Assembly (NCBI GenBank): GCA_964632545.1
Contig: CAZWBQ010000001.1
Coordinates: forward strand, 1-64,000
Origin: UBA7398 sp964632545
GTDB lineage: Bacteria; Actinomycetota; Actinomycetes; Nanopelagicales; Nanopelagicaceae
Direction of reading: 5' to 3'
DNA: 64,000 bases
Part shown: positions 44,197 to 51,834 of the stretch, one piece after another
Layout: each line of letters starts with the position of its first letter
Numbering within the stretch: position 1 is the first letter of the stretch
The notes under the pieces: generated by a model
Database searches by the model: none
What the model was told of the DNA's origin: nothing
The model's input: the letters and a program-made list of their open reading frames with translations, nothing else
Made by a program: the position numbers and the translations under genes

Positions 44197-44696
44197 TAAT
44201 CTCCAACGACCATCGGCTTTGCATCGGTGCAGGCAATAAGTTCGCTAAATGTAGTTGGATACACCGCATGGGGATGTCCAGCAGCAGCCCAAACAACGTC
44301 GTAATCGTTTAGCGCTTCGTCAATCAGGATTATTTCGGGTTTCGATGACCAACCCAATGGACTCACGCCACCTATGGCAAACCCGCTCCATTTTCTAACA
44401 AAATCAGCATCTGCTCTAATTAACTTTTCGATTCCCAAATTTTTGGCAACAAGCGCTGTGTCTACGCGATGCCGACCCGAAGTTATTACTAAAAGCGCCT
44501 TGGGCTCTGGTTCGGCTGGAATTCCAAAAACAATTGATGATGCAATTTGACCAACTTCTATACCTAACCCCGCAGCAGCTTCAAGCGCAGTCCGCGCGCT
44601 ATCTGAAAGCGCAGTGACTTCGCCGGTCACGCCATACGATTTTAATTCCGCACGGACTCTAGTAACTGCAGAATGCTGTAGAACTGAATCACTCAT
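44196..44696 (-). CDS. YbaK/EbsC family aminoacyl-tRNA deacylase-like protein
   Basis: The 166-residue protein matches the YbaK fold: GQIASSIVFG with the conserved Lys/Ser region, LLVITSGRHRVD, and the GFAIGGVSPLGW loop. Family members hydrolyse mischarged Cys-tRNA(Pro) or similar. It is the first gene of the operon leading into carotenoid genes. The ATG at 44696 has TAACCT 6 nt upstream and no ribosome site. A TTG two codons earlier is the alternative. Confidence 0.85.
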   Translation of the reverse strand: MSDSVLQHSAVTRVRAELKSYGVTGEVTALSDSARTALEAAAGLGIEVGQIASSIVFGIPAEPEPKALLVITSGRHRVDTALVAKNLGIEKLIRADADFVRKWSGFAIGGVSPLGWSSKPEIILIDEALNDYDVVWAAAGHPHAVYPTTFSELIACTDAKPMVVGD

Positions 44697-44702
44697 TTTC
44701 AA

Positions 44703-44708
44703 AGGTTA
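44703..44708 (-). promoter_or_regulatory. Putative -10 for the ybaK-carotenoid operon
   Basis: TAACCT, then TTGAAA, then the ATG at 44696 on the minus strand. This would be the promoter of the six-gene operon down to 39350. Confidence 0.45.
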
Positions 44709-44723
44709 CATGTTGCTGTTGAA

Positions 44724-45119
44724 TTACTTAAGTTCTGCGATTAGTCCTTCAATTCGAGTTTTAATCTCATCGCGAATTGGGCGAATTGATGCAACGCCTT
44801 GCCCGGCTGGGTCATCTAGCTTCCAATCGAGGTAGCGCTTACCGGGGAAGTAGGGACATGCATCGCCACAGCCCATGGTAATTACTACATCCGATTCTTG
44901 AACTGCCGTTGTAGTTAAAACTTTAGGAACTTCATGACTGATATCAATTCCCAATTCGAGCATTGCTTCTACAACTGCCGGATTAATGGAATCGGCTGGT
45001 GCAGAGCCAGCCGATCTAACTTCAACGATATCGCCAGCCAAGTGAGTTAAAAAAGCCGCGGCCATTTGAGAGCGACCAGCGTTATGAACACAGACAAATA
45101 ACACACTTGGCTTCTTCAT
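44724..45119 (-). CDS. arsC: Arsenate reductase (low-molecular-weight phosphatase fold)
   Basis: The 131-residue protein has the phosphatase-like loop VLFVCVHNAGRSQMA (C-x5-R), then VVITMGCGDACPYFPGKR and LDWKLDDPAG. These are the signatures of thiol-coupled ArsC arsenate reductases; in actinobacteria the thiol donor may be mycothiol or thioredoxin. It starts 4 nt after the aquaporin stop, forming an aquaporin-arsC operon. Confidence 0.9.
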   Translation of the reverse strand: MKKPSVLFVCVHNAGRSQMAAAFLTHLAGDIVEVRSAGSAPADSINPAVVEAMLELGIDISHEVPKVLTTTAVQESDVVITMGCGDACPYFPGKRYLDWKLDDPAGQGVASIRPIRDEIKTRIEGLIAELK

Positions 45120-45123
45120 GGGA

Positions 45124-45777
45124 TTATTTTTTGGTTTTTGTAATTACGTTAAAGAGGACAACGCCAACGCCAGCGCCAATAATTTGCGCCGCGATGAAAG
45201 CCAGAATTGAATTTGCGGAAATTCCAGCAGGCGAGGTTGTGAAAACCCGACCGATTGTGACAGCTGGATTAGCAAATGTAGATGATGCCGTGAAGAAGTA
45301 TGCCGCGAAGATCCAAAGTGGAACTAATTTTGCAACCGTTTTTGCGCTATCTCCAAAAGCCATTACAACCCAAACTAGTCCAGCAGTAGCGATTATTTCA
45401 CTAAGGAATAATTTAGAGCCAAGGCGATCAATTGTTGAGGTGGCAAGATTTGGGTCAGAAAACATTGAATTAGCAAGGAATGCGCCGAATATCGCACCAA
45501 TTATTTGAGTTGCAATGTAATTTATGGCATCGAGCGGTTTAATTTCTTTTCTAATTAAGAAGCCAATCGTGACAGCTGGATTAAAATGTGAGCCACTAGC
45601 TTCTGCGCCTAACCGAATTATGACTGAGAGCATTGCAGCTGCAGCAGCGCCGTTCACAAATAGCTGCATTAATGCAGAATCTGGTGCGAGGTTCTTTGCC
45701 ATAAATCCAGTACCAATAATGGTTGCGGCTAGTAGCGCTGTTCCGACAAACTCCGAGGCGAACTTCTCTGGTTTCAT
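45124..45777 (-). CDS. MIP-family channel (aquaporin/aquaglyceroporin), probable arsenite channel
   Basis: The 217-residue protein has six membrane segments and two NPA motifs (HFNPAVTIGFLI and FANPAVTIGRVF). Being directly upstream of arsC suggests the AqpS arrangement known from Sinorhizobium meliloti, in which arsenite made by ArsC leaves through the channel in place of an ArsB pump. The ATG at 45777 has a TTGGAG ribosome site. Arsenite transport is inferred from context. Confidence 0.88.
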   Translation of the reverse strand: MKPEKFASEFVGTALLAATIIGTGFMAKNLAPDSALMQLFVNGAAAAAMLSVIIRLGAEASGSHFNPAVTIGFLIRKEIKPLDAINYIATQIIGAIFGAFLANSMFSDPNLATSTIDRLGSKLFLSEIIATAGLVWVVMAFGDSAKTVAKLVPLWIFAAYFFTASSTFANPAVTIGRVFTTSPAGISANSILAFIAAQIIGAGVGVVLFNVITKTKK

Positions 45778-45799
45778 TTATTCTCCAATTTTGGTGATC

Positions 45800-45809
45800 C
45801 GATTAATCG
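45800..45809. promoter_or_regulatory. Palindrome upstream of the aquaporin-arsC operon
   Basis: CGATTAATCG is a perfect 10-bp palindrome 23 bp upstream of the aquaporin start, in the likely promoter. It could be a repressor site, for example of an ArsR protein; no regulator gene is nearby. Chance occurrence is possible. Confidence 0.25.
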
Positions 45810-45868
45810 ATAGGGTAGCAATCTAAGGTTTCAATTTCGCTGATTTAAACTTGAACTTTGGGTAAATA

Positions 45869-45900
45869 AAAACCCCTCATCTGGATCTATGAGGGGTTTT
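45869..45900 (-). terminator. Intrinsic terminator after doxX
   Basis: AAAACCCCTCAT and ATGAGGGGTTTT form a 12-bp stem with an 8-nt loop. On the minus strand it is followed by a T-rich tract (TTTTTATTT counting the stem end). It lies 14 bp after the doxX stop and insulates doxX from the aquaporin operon. Confidence 0.85.
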
Positions 45901-45913
45901 TGAGATTATTAGA

Positions 45914-46327
45914 TTACAGGGAGAAGAAAGCTCCAGTTATCGAGGCTCCGAAATCAGCGCCTGATCCAACTAGTACGAAGATTATTAATGATGCTCCGGC
46001 GAGTGCGAGATTTTTAAAGAATGAAATTGTTTCAGTCTGCTTCGCAGTTGCGTCATCTATAGTCCAGAAGTTATGCATCATGAATGCGCTAACCAGAGTG
46101 AAGATCGCAATAAGTAGAGCGCCAAGGTCTGCATAGATGCCGAGCGCAACATAAAGTCCGCCGAGAAGGATCATTAGCCCAGTTAGTGGAACCGCAATCT
46201 TTGCTGCAGGCACTTTTTTATATTGTGCGTAACCGACCATTGCACTGCTCTTTGTGAAGTGCATGAGGCCTGAATTAATGAAGATAAGCGCAAATAGAAT
46301 TCGGCCAATAATTAGAACGATATCCAT
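45914..46327 (-). CDS. DoxX family membrane protein
   Basis: The 137-residue protein has four membrane segments and the DoxX-family N-terminus (IGRILFALIFINSGLMHF). The family includes subunits of thiosulfate:quinone oxidoreductase and proteins of unknown role in redox stress; the function here is not known. The ATG has an AAAGGAAA ribosome site, and a strong terminator follows. It is divergent from the SOS operon with 154 bp between starts. Confidence 0.83.
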   Translation of the reverse strand: MDIVLIIGRILFALIFINSGLMHFTKSSAMVGYAQYKKVPAAKIAVPLTGLMILLGGLYVALGIYADLGALLIAIFTLVSAFMMHNFWTIDDATAKQTETISFFKNLALAGASLIIFVLVGSGADFGASITGAFFSL

Positions 46328-46444
46328 CGATTTCCTTTACAAACTAGGGGAGCTCGAGCGAACTCCGAGACTTGCAAAGAATGGCAGGATTTGGTTGAAA
46401 TTTCAACTAATTCCAGACCGTGTCGCGCTTACTTCTTAAATTAC

Positions 46445-46473
46445 TTGCCTCTGTCAGAGGGGCTCGCTAGAGT
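46445..46473 (+). promoter_or_regulatory. Promoter of the SOS operon
   Basis: TTGCCT (46445-46450), a 17-bp spacer and TAGAGT (46468-46473) make a well-spaced promoter. The ATG of the first gene is 8 nt after the -10, so the message should be leaderless or nearly so. Confidence 0.6.
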
Positions 46474-46490
46474 TCGAACAAATGTTCGAA
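46473..46490. promoter_or_regulatory. LexA (SOS) box
   Basis: TTCGAACAAATGTTCGAA is a perfect inverted repeat matching the actinobacterial LexA consensus TCGAAC-N4-GTTCGA. It abuts the -10 and contains the start codon of the first gene, so bound LexA would block initiation. Confidence 0.9.
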
Positions 46491-46799
46491 AACGCTCTCA
46501 ACCCAGAAATCGGCCCCGAAATCGTTCTCTACGAAGGGGAGCCGATCGAATTTACCTATCGCGGTCGAAGGTTTCGCATTCATGCCACTCTCTCTAGTTG
46601 GCGCGAAGCTGGCGGTTGGTGGAATCGAGCTAGCGATGGAAATTATCGCCCTGACGATGGTTCGCGTGCGCTCTGGCGAGTAGAGGCGGCTCCGATTGGT
46701 GCGCTCGCTACCTTTGAAATTGAGCGTGATGAGGTTAACGAAATATCTGGTGAAATCCGTTGGCGAATTCGACCAAGCTCGCGCGCTACTCGCAATTAA
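46482..46799 (+). CDS. DUF6504 family protein, first gene of the SOS operon
   Basis: The 105-residue protein is small and tryptophan- and arginine-rich (FTYRGRRFRIHATLSSW, then GGWWNRAS and RALWRVEA). It matches the DUF6504 type found near Y-family or DnaE2 polymerase genes in actinobacteria. No catalytic motif is visible. The ATG lies inside the LexA box, and 6 nt separate the stop from dnaE2. It may be an accessory factor for translesion synthesis; that is inference. Confidence 0.78.
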   Translation: MFENALNPEIGPEIVLYEGEPIEFTYRGRRFRIHATLSSWREAGGWWNRASDGNYRPDDGSRALWRVEAAPIGALATFEIERDEVNEISGEIRWRIRPSSRATRN

Positions 46800-46805
46800 A
46801 TATTT

Positions 46806-49800
46806 ATGTTTACCCATCTTCACATGGCTAGCGGCTATTCATTTAAATACGGCACGCATTTACCGGATGCAATTGTAGAGCGCGCTGCGTTATTTGGAAT
46901 GAAATCGTTAGCGCTCACTGACCGCGATGGGCTAGCTGGCGCAATTAGATTTGTAGAAAGTTGTCAGCAGCGCAATGTCAGCCCAATATTGGGTGTTGAT
47001 TTAAATTACAAAATTGAAAACTCATCATCGCGGATAACTTTAATTGCAACATCCGGCGGCGGCTGGTCATCGCTAGCGCGGTTGGTGACTGCGATAAATA
47101 CTTTTGACTCAGAGAAGCCGGTACTTACTTTAGATCTATTAGAGAAGTTTTCAATTTACGCTAAAGATTTACTTGCTTTACACGGTAGTCAATCTGCAAT
47201 CTCGCAAGCTTTAATTCGAAGAAACCATAAAAAAGCGCTTGAGCTATTTAGAGTTGGCAGCGAACTTTTTGCAGATCAAGCTATCGAGTGTGTATCACAC
47301 CTAGTTGCAGGTGATGGCTCTTACTCCACAACCCATGCTGGACGGATGCTAGGTTTTGCAAGAGATCATGATCTACCAGCGGTTATAAGTAATGCCGCTC
47401 GAATGCTAGATCGAAGTGATGGCCCGCTAGCCGATATTTTAGATTGTGCACGCAATTTAGCGCCGCTTCATGAAAGCAATGTGGAGCGAAAAAACGGTGA
47501 AGGCTTTCTAAAAAATAGTAAAGATATGGTTGCGATTGCCGATTTAATTTCGCGCTCTGCTGGCGAGCGAAATTCGCGCCATTTACTTAGAGAAACAGCA
47601 GCCTGGGCAGAACGTTCAATACTTTCACCAGCGCTAGATGTTGGGTTAGGTGGGATTCATTTACCAGAACACCATGTTGTCGGCGCAAAAGACGAAGTAG
47701 ATATGGCACGCCAATTTCGAGAACGTTGTATCTCTGGTCTGAATTGGCGATATGGCGCATCATCATTATTAAAAAAAGCGCAGTATCGACTCGAAGAAGA
47801 GTTAGCGACAGTTCGCACACTTGGATATGAATCTTATTTTTTAACTGTTGCGGATATAACTGATACTGCTAGAGCAAGTGGAATTAGAGTTGCAGCCCGA
47901 GGCAGTGGGGCTGGTTCGTTGATCTGTCACGTCCTTGGAATCTCTGGCGTTGAACCAATCGCACATGGCTTGTTGATGGAACGATTCTGTTCACCGCTTC
48001 GACGTGCGTTGCCAGATATTGATATCGATGTTGAATCAGCCCGTAGATTAGAAATCTATAACCAAGTATTTAAAAAATATGGTGATACAAATTGGAAAAA
48101 ACCTGGAAATAGTTCAAGATGCGCAACTGTCTCGATGGTCGATACTTATAGAGCACGCCATGCAATCCGTGATACTGGCGCTGCTCTTGGTTTGCCACCG
48201 ATGGAGATTGATTTAATTGCAAAATCAATTCCACATGTTCGTGCAAAAAATATCTCGCAAGCTCTAGATAGTTTGCCAGAGTTAAAGAATTTAAATTTAA
48301 ATACTCCGCTATTAAAAATGGCAATTGGGTTAGCGGAGCGACTTGATGGCCTACCTCGAAATCTTTCGATGCACCCATGTGCGATTGTTTTATCCGATGG
48401 CGCTTTTTTAGATAGAGCGCCACTTCAAATAAATGCGAGTGGCTATCCAATGGTCCAATTTGATAAAGACGACGTAGCAGCGATTGGGTTATTAAAATTA
48501 GATATTCTCGGAGTAAGGATGCAATCTTCACTTTCGTATGCCGTTAGTGAGATTGAGCGAAGCCGGGGGATAAAGGTCGATTTAGATTCGATACCGTTAG
48601 ATGATCCAAAAACTTTTGAACTAATCCAATCCACAAAGACGCTCGGTTTATTTCAGATTGAAAGCCCGGGACAGCGAGAGTTAATCGGTAAGTTTTCGCC
48701 AAAAACTTTTACCGATCTGATTATTGATATCTCGCTCTTTCGCCCTGGTCCAGTAAAGAGCGACATGATCAAACCATTTCTAAATGCACGCCATGGTTGG
48801 AAAGCACCTCAGATATTTCACCCAAATTTGTATGAAGTTCTGCATGAGACTGAGGGTGTAGTGGTTTTTCACGAGCAAGTTATTCGGATAATTTCTATGC
48901 TGACTGGTATTTCATTTGCGGAAGCTGACGAGAAGCGGCGTGCACTTAGTTCTCCGGAAGGGCAGCAAGAAGTTTGCGATTGGTTTTATCCAATGGCGCT
49001 CTCAAGAGGTTATCAACTGAGAGTTGTAACCGAAATCTGGGAGGTGCTCCGTGCTTTCGCATCTTTTGGATTTTGCAAAGCGCACGCCGCCGCTTTTGCG
49101 TTGCCGACCTATCAATCGGCTTGGTTAAAAACCCATTACCCCGCAGCTTTCTTGGCTGGAGTTTTAACCCACAACCCAGGGATGTACCCAAAGCGGTTAA
49201 TGATGGATGAAGTCAGGCAACTTGGAATTGGAATTGGTCCAGTCGATGTAAATCGCTCAACTCGTAACCATAAAGTAGAAATAGATGGCGCCGCACAATC
49301 GATTCGGTTAGCGCTTCAAGATATATCCGGGATTAGCGATGGTGAGATTACTTCGATAGAAATGGGCCAACCATATTTAGATCTCGCAGACTTTGTTCGA
49401 AGATCAGGTGCAAGCCAACCAATCTGTGAAGCTTTAGTTTTGATAGGTGGGTTTGATTCGTTACATAGTGGTTTAAATCGGCGCGATTTATTACTTCATA
49501 TAAATGATCTATATCGTTGGTCTCGTTCTGCTACTCAATTAGGTGGCGGTCAGTTAACTTTAGGATTTACACCAGAGTTAGAAACTACTGGGTTACCAAA
49601 AATGACTAAGCGTGAAAAAGTTAGTTATGAATTAGATCATCTAGGAATGGATGTATCGCACCACGTAATTGAATTTTACGCAGATTTTCTAAATGAAATT
49701 GGTGCAGTTAGGTCTAGCGAACTTTTATTGCAGCGTTCCGAATCTAGCGTTTTAGTGGCCGGAATTAAAGTAGCGCTACAAACTCCACCAGTTCGTTCTG

Positions 49801-50033
49801 GTCGCCGCGTTATATTCTTAACTTTAAATGATGGCTATGGATGTAGTGATATAACTTTCTTTGAAGATATGCAGAGCTCTTATGCCCAACTTTTATATAG
49901 TTCCTCGCTTTTTTTAATCCGAGGAACCATTCGCCGAACCGGGGCTCGCGGAATTTCACTCCGCGCAACAGGTGCGTGGGAATTATCAACAGAATTCGAA
50001 AAATGGCGTAACCTCATAGTTTGTGAGCGGTGA
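46806..50033 (+). CDS. dnaE2: Error-prone DNA polymerase DnaE2
   Basis: The 1075-residue C-family polymerase has an N-terminal PHP domain (MFTHLHMASGYSFKYG, LALTDRDGLAG), the catalytic palm with PDIDIDVES at about residue 403, and KLDILGVRMQ. The tail has an OB-fold (SVLVAGIKVALQ). The length and N-terminus fit DnaE2 rather than replicative DnaE1. DnaE2 extends past lesions during SOS mutagenesis. It is the second gene behind the LexA box and overlaps dinB by 11 bp. Confidence 0.94.
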   Translation: MFTHLHMASGYSFKYGTHLPDAIVERAALFGMKSLALTDRDGLAGAIRFVESCQQRNVSPILGVDLNYKIENSSSRITLIATSGGGWSSLARLVTAINTFDSEKPVLTLDLLEKFSIYAKDLLALHGSQSAISQALIRRNHKKALELFRVGSELFADQAIECVSHLVAGDGSYSTTHAGRMLGFARDHDLPAVISNAARMLDRSDGPLADILDCARNLAPLHESNVERKNGEGFLKNSKDMVAIADLISRSAGERNSRHLLRETAAWAERSILSPALDVGLGGIHLPEHHVVGAKDEVDMARQFRERCISGLNWRYGASSLLKKAQYRLEEELATVRTLGYESYFLTVADITDTARASGIRVAARGSGAGSLICHVLGISGVEPIAHGLLMERFCSPLRRALPDIDIDVESARRLEIYNQVFKKYGDTNWKKPGNSSRCATVSMVDTYRARHAIRDTGAALGLPPMEIDLIAKSIPHVRAKNISQALDSLPELKNLNLNTPLLKMAIGLAERLDGLPRNLSMHPCAIVLSDGAFLDRAPLQINASGYPMVQFDKDDVAAIGLLKLDILGVRMQSSLSYAVSEIERSRGIKVDLDSIPLDDPKTFELIQSTKTLGLFQIESPGQRELIGKFSPKTFTDLIIDISLFRPGPVKSDMIKPFLNARHGWKAPQIFHPNLYEVLHETEGVVVFHEQVIRIISMLTGISFAEADEKRRALSSPEGQQEVCDWFYPMALSRGYQLRVVTEIWEVLRAFASFGFCKAHAAAFALPTYQSAWLKTHYPAAFLAGVLTHNPGMYPKRLMMDEVRQLGIGIGPVDVNRSTRNHKVEIDGAAQSIRLALQDISGISDGEITSIEMGQPYLDLADFVRRSGASQPICEALVLIGGFDSLHSGLNRRDLLLHINDLYRWSRSATQLGGGQLTLGFTPELETTGLPKMTKREKVSYELDHLGMDVSHHVIEFYADFLNEIGAVRSSELLLQRSESSVLVAGIKVALQTPPVRSGRRVIFLTLNDGYGCSDITFFEDMQSSYAQLLYSSSLFLIRGTIRRTGARGISLRATGAWELSTEFEKWRNLIVCER

Positions 50034-51243
50034 TTTGGAAACTAGCCAAGCGCTACCAACAATTCTTCATGTCGATATGGATGCTTTTTATGCATCGGTA
50101 GCTGAATTGGATAACCCGCAATATAAAGGAAAACCGCTAGTTGTTGGCGCTGGTGCAAGAAGTGTGGTGCTATCGGCAAATTATGCGGCTCGGAAATTTG
50201 GAATCCGCGCAGCCATGCCCGTAGGTAGAGCGCAACGAATGGCGCCACACGCAATTTTTGTTGCACCTGATCATAAAAGGTATAGCGAAATTTCTGAGCG
50301 AATTATGGAAATTTTTAATAAGTACACGCCGTTAGTAGAGCCAATATCTCTCGATGAAGCTTTTCTTGATGTTAGTGGCTCTGAAAGATTATTCGGTAGC
50401 GGACGTGAGATTGCAGTTGCAATTCGAAGTGAAATTGAAAAACAAGAAGGCATAACTTGTTCAGTCGGAATTGCAACATCTAAGTTCATTGCGAAGTTGG
50501 CGTCTAGTCGTTGTAAGCCAAATGGGATGTTAGAAATTGCACACGATCGAGTACTTTCTTTTTTACACCCATTGCCAGTCTCTGAGATTTGGGGAGTTGG
50601 ACCAAAAACTAATGAGGAGCTCCTTAGATTGGGTTTGCGGAGTGTTGCAGATATTGCAAATACACCGAGACAGACACTAATTCGAGCTTTAGGCGAAGCT
50701 ACTGGCTCATCACTTTACGAATTATCTTGGGGCAGAGATTATCGAGATGTTGTAATGGATGAGCCAGAGAAAAGTATTAGCGCTGCCGAAACTTTTGCTT
50801 ATGATTTAGAGAACGAGGAAGAGATACTTCGCGAATATTTGAGGCTTTGCGAGAAGGCAACTTCTAGAATGCGCGCTCGAAATTTACGTGCAAAAACTAT
50901 TTCTATAAAAGTAAGGTTTGCGGATTTTAAAACTATCTCCAGATCGAAAACTTTTTCATTGGCAATTAATGGAACCCAAGAAACTTTTGCAGTGGTAAAA
51001 CAACTATATAAAGCGCTTGATATTGCCGGAGCTAGATTGAGGTTAGTTGGCGTTGGTCTCGAAAATTTGGTGGAGAATGAAGGTGCTGCCCACCAACCAA
51101 TACTTGGCGAACGTGAAATCGGGTGGGCAGAAGCGGAAGCGGCAGTTGATAAGGCCATAGCCCGCTTTGGCAGCGGTTCAATTAAGCCTGCGCGATTGAT
51201 AGAGAGTGAATCCACACCAACTTCTGAGCAAGAAAGCGATTAA
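50023..51243 (+). CDS. dinB: DNA polymerase IV (Y family)
   Basis: The 406-residue protein has intact catalytic residues, D18 in HVDMDAFYAS and D111-E112 in SLDEAF, so it is an active Pol IV and not an ImuB-type pseudo-polymerase. GVGPKTNEELLRLGL is the helix-hairpin-helix, and the little-finger domain follows to about residue 370. The GTG at 50023 lies 11 bp inside dnaE2, making the two translationally coupled. It takes the place usually held by imuB in actinobacterial SOS cassettes. Confidence 0.94.
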   Translation: MSGDLETSQALPTILHVDMDAFYASVAELDNPQYKGKPLVVGAGARSVVLSANYAARKFGIRAAMPVGRAQRMAPHAIFVAPDHKRYSEISERIMEIFNKYTPLVEPISLDEAFLDVSGSERLFGSGREIAVAIRSEIEKQEGITCSVGIATSKFIAKLASSRCKPNGMLEIAHDRVLSFLHPLPVSEIWGVGPKTNEELLRLGLRSVADIANTPRQTLIRALGEATGSSLYELSWGRDYRDVVMDEPEKSISAAETFAYDLENEEEILREYLRLCEKATSRMRARNLRAKTISIKVRFADFKTISRSKTFSLAINGTQETFAVVKQLYKALDIAGARLRLVGVGLENLVENEGAAHQPILGEREIGWAEAEAAVDKAIARFGSGSIKPARLIESESTPTSEQESD

Positions 51244-51272
51244 TTCGACTTTTACAGAGCGGGTAACTGGAC

Positions 51273-51278
51273 TATTGT
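51273..51278 (+). promoter_or_regulatory. Putative -10 of leaderless DUF3040 gene
   Basis: TATTGT is followed by GTGGCT and the ATG at 51285. It decides between the ATG and an in-frame GTG at 51279. Confidence 0.45.
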
Positions 51279-51284
51279 GTGGCT

Positions 51285-51641
51285 ATGCCACTTTCTGACC
51301 ATGAAAAAAAGCTGCTTGCCGAGATGGAAGAGGCGCTCTCAGTTGATGATCCACACTTAGTTTCAACGCTAACTGGCCGTGGACGAACACCAGAGAAGAG
51401 CCGGATTTTCCTCGGGCTGGCCATGGTCGGACTTGGGTTAGTAACCCTATTAGGTGGGTTAATTTCACAGACTATTCCGCTTGGCATTCTTGGTTTCATA
51501 GTTGCACTATCTGGTGTGGTGCTCGCGATTTCAAATTTCTCGAAACCAGAATTTGGCTCGACATCTAGACGGAAAAAGTCTAATAAGAGCGGTTGGAGCG
51601 CTCGCTTAGAAGAACGCTGGGATCGTCGTAATTACGAGTGA
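51285..51641 (+). CDS. DUF3040 membrane protein
   Basis: The 118-residue protein begins MPLSDHEKKLLAEMEEAL, the signature of DUF3040, a family found beside mraZ in actinobacteria. Two membrane segments lie at about residues 43-85, followed by a basic tail (RRKKSNKSGW). The function is unknown; the location suggests a cell-envelope role. The ATG at 51285 matches family starts. A strong terminator follows after 22 bp. Confidence 0.88.
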   Translation: MPLSDHEKKLLAEMEEALSVDDPHLVSTLTGRGRTPEKSRIFLGLAMVGLGLVTLLGGLISQTIPLGILGFIVALSGVVLAISNFSKPEFGSTSRRKKSNKSGWSARLEERWDRRNYE

Positions 51642-51663
51642 TTAACCTTTAACAAATTTAAAT

Positions 51664-51688
51664 ACCCGCCCTTTCGGCGGGTTTTTTT
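51664..51688 (+). terminator. Intrinsic terminator after DUF3040 gene
   Basis: ACCCGCC-CTTTC-GGCGGGT forms a 7-bp GC-rich hairpin followed by a run of seven T (51682-51688). It separates the DUF3040 gene from the mraZ operon. Confidence 0.9.
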
Positions 51689-51722
51689 ATGCCCAAAAGC
51701 TGACCTACCCCGCGGGGAGAGG

Positions 51723-51769
51723 TGGGGGCGGTAATGGGCAGAAATGGGGATAGGTGGTTGAAAATGGGG
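51723..51769 (+). promoter_or_regulatory. MraZ operator: TGGG direct repeats
   Basis: TGGGC at 51735, TGGGG at 51745, a degenerate TGGTT at 51755 and TGGGG at 51765 are spaced exactly 10 bp apart, and a further TGGGG is at 51723. MraZ is known to bind arrays of TGGG-type repeats upstream of its own gene. The repeats are seen; regulation is inferred. Confidence 0.7.
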
Positions 51770-51834
51770 GAAAAGGGAGTAAAGTGGTGAATTAAGCGGG
51801 ACGGGGGTTCCGCAAAGCTAACGGGGAGGTTTTC

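Noticed and set aside
50023..51243. Y-family polymerase as ImuB
   Set aside because: ImuB lacks the catalytic acidic residues; this protein keeps DMD and SLDEAF, so it is Pol IV.
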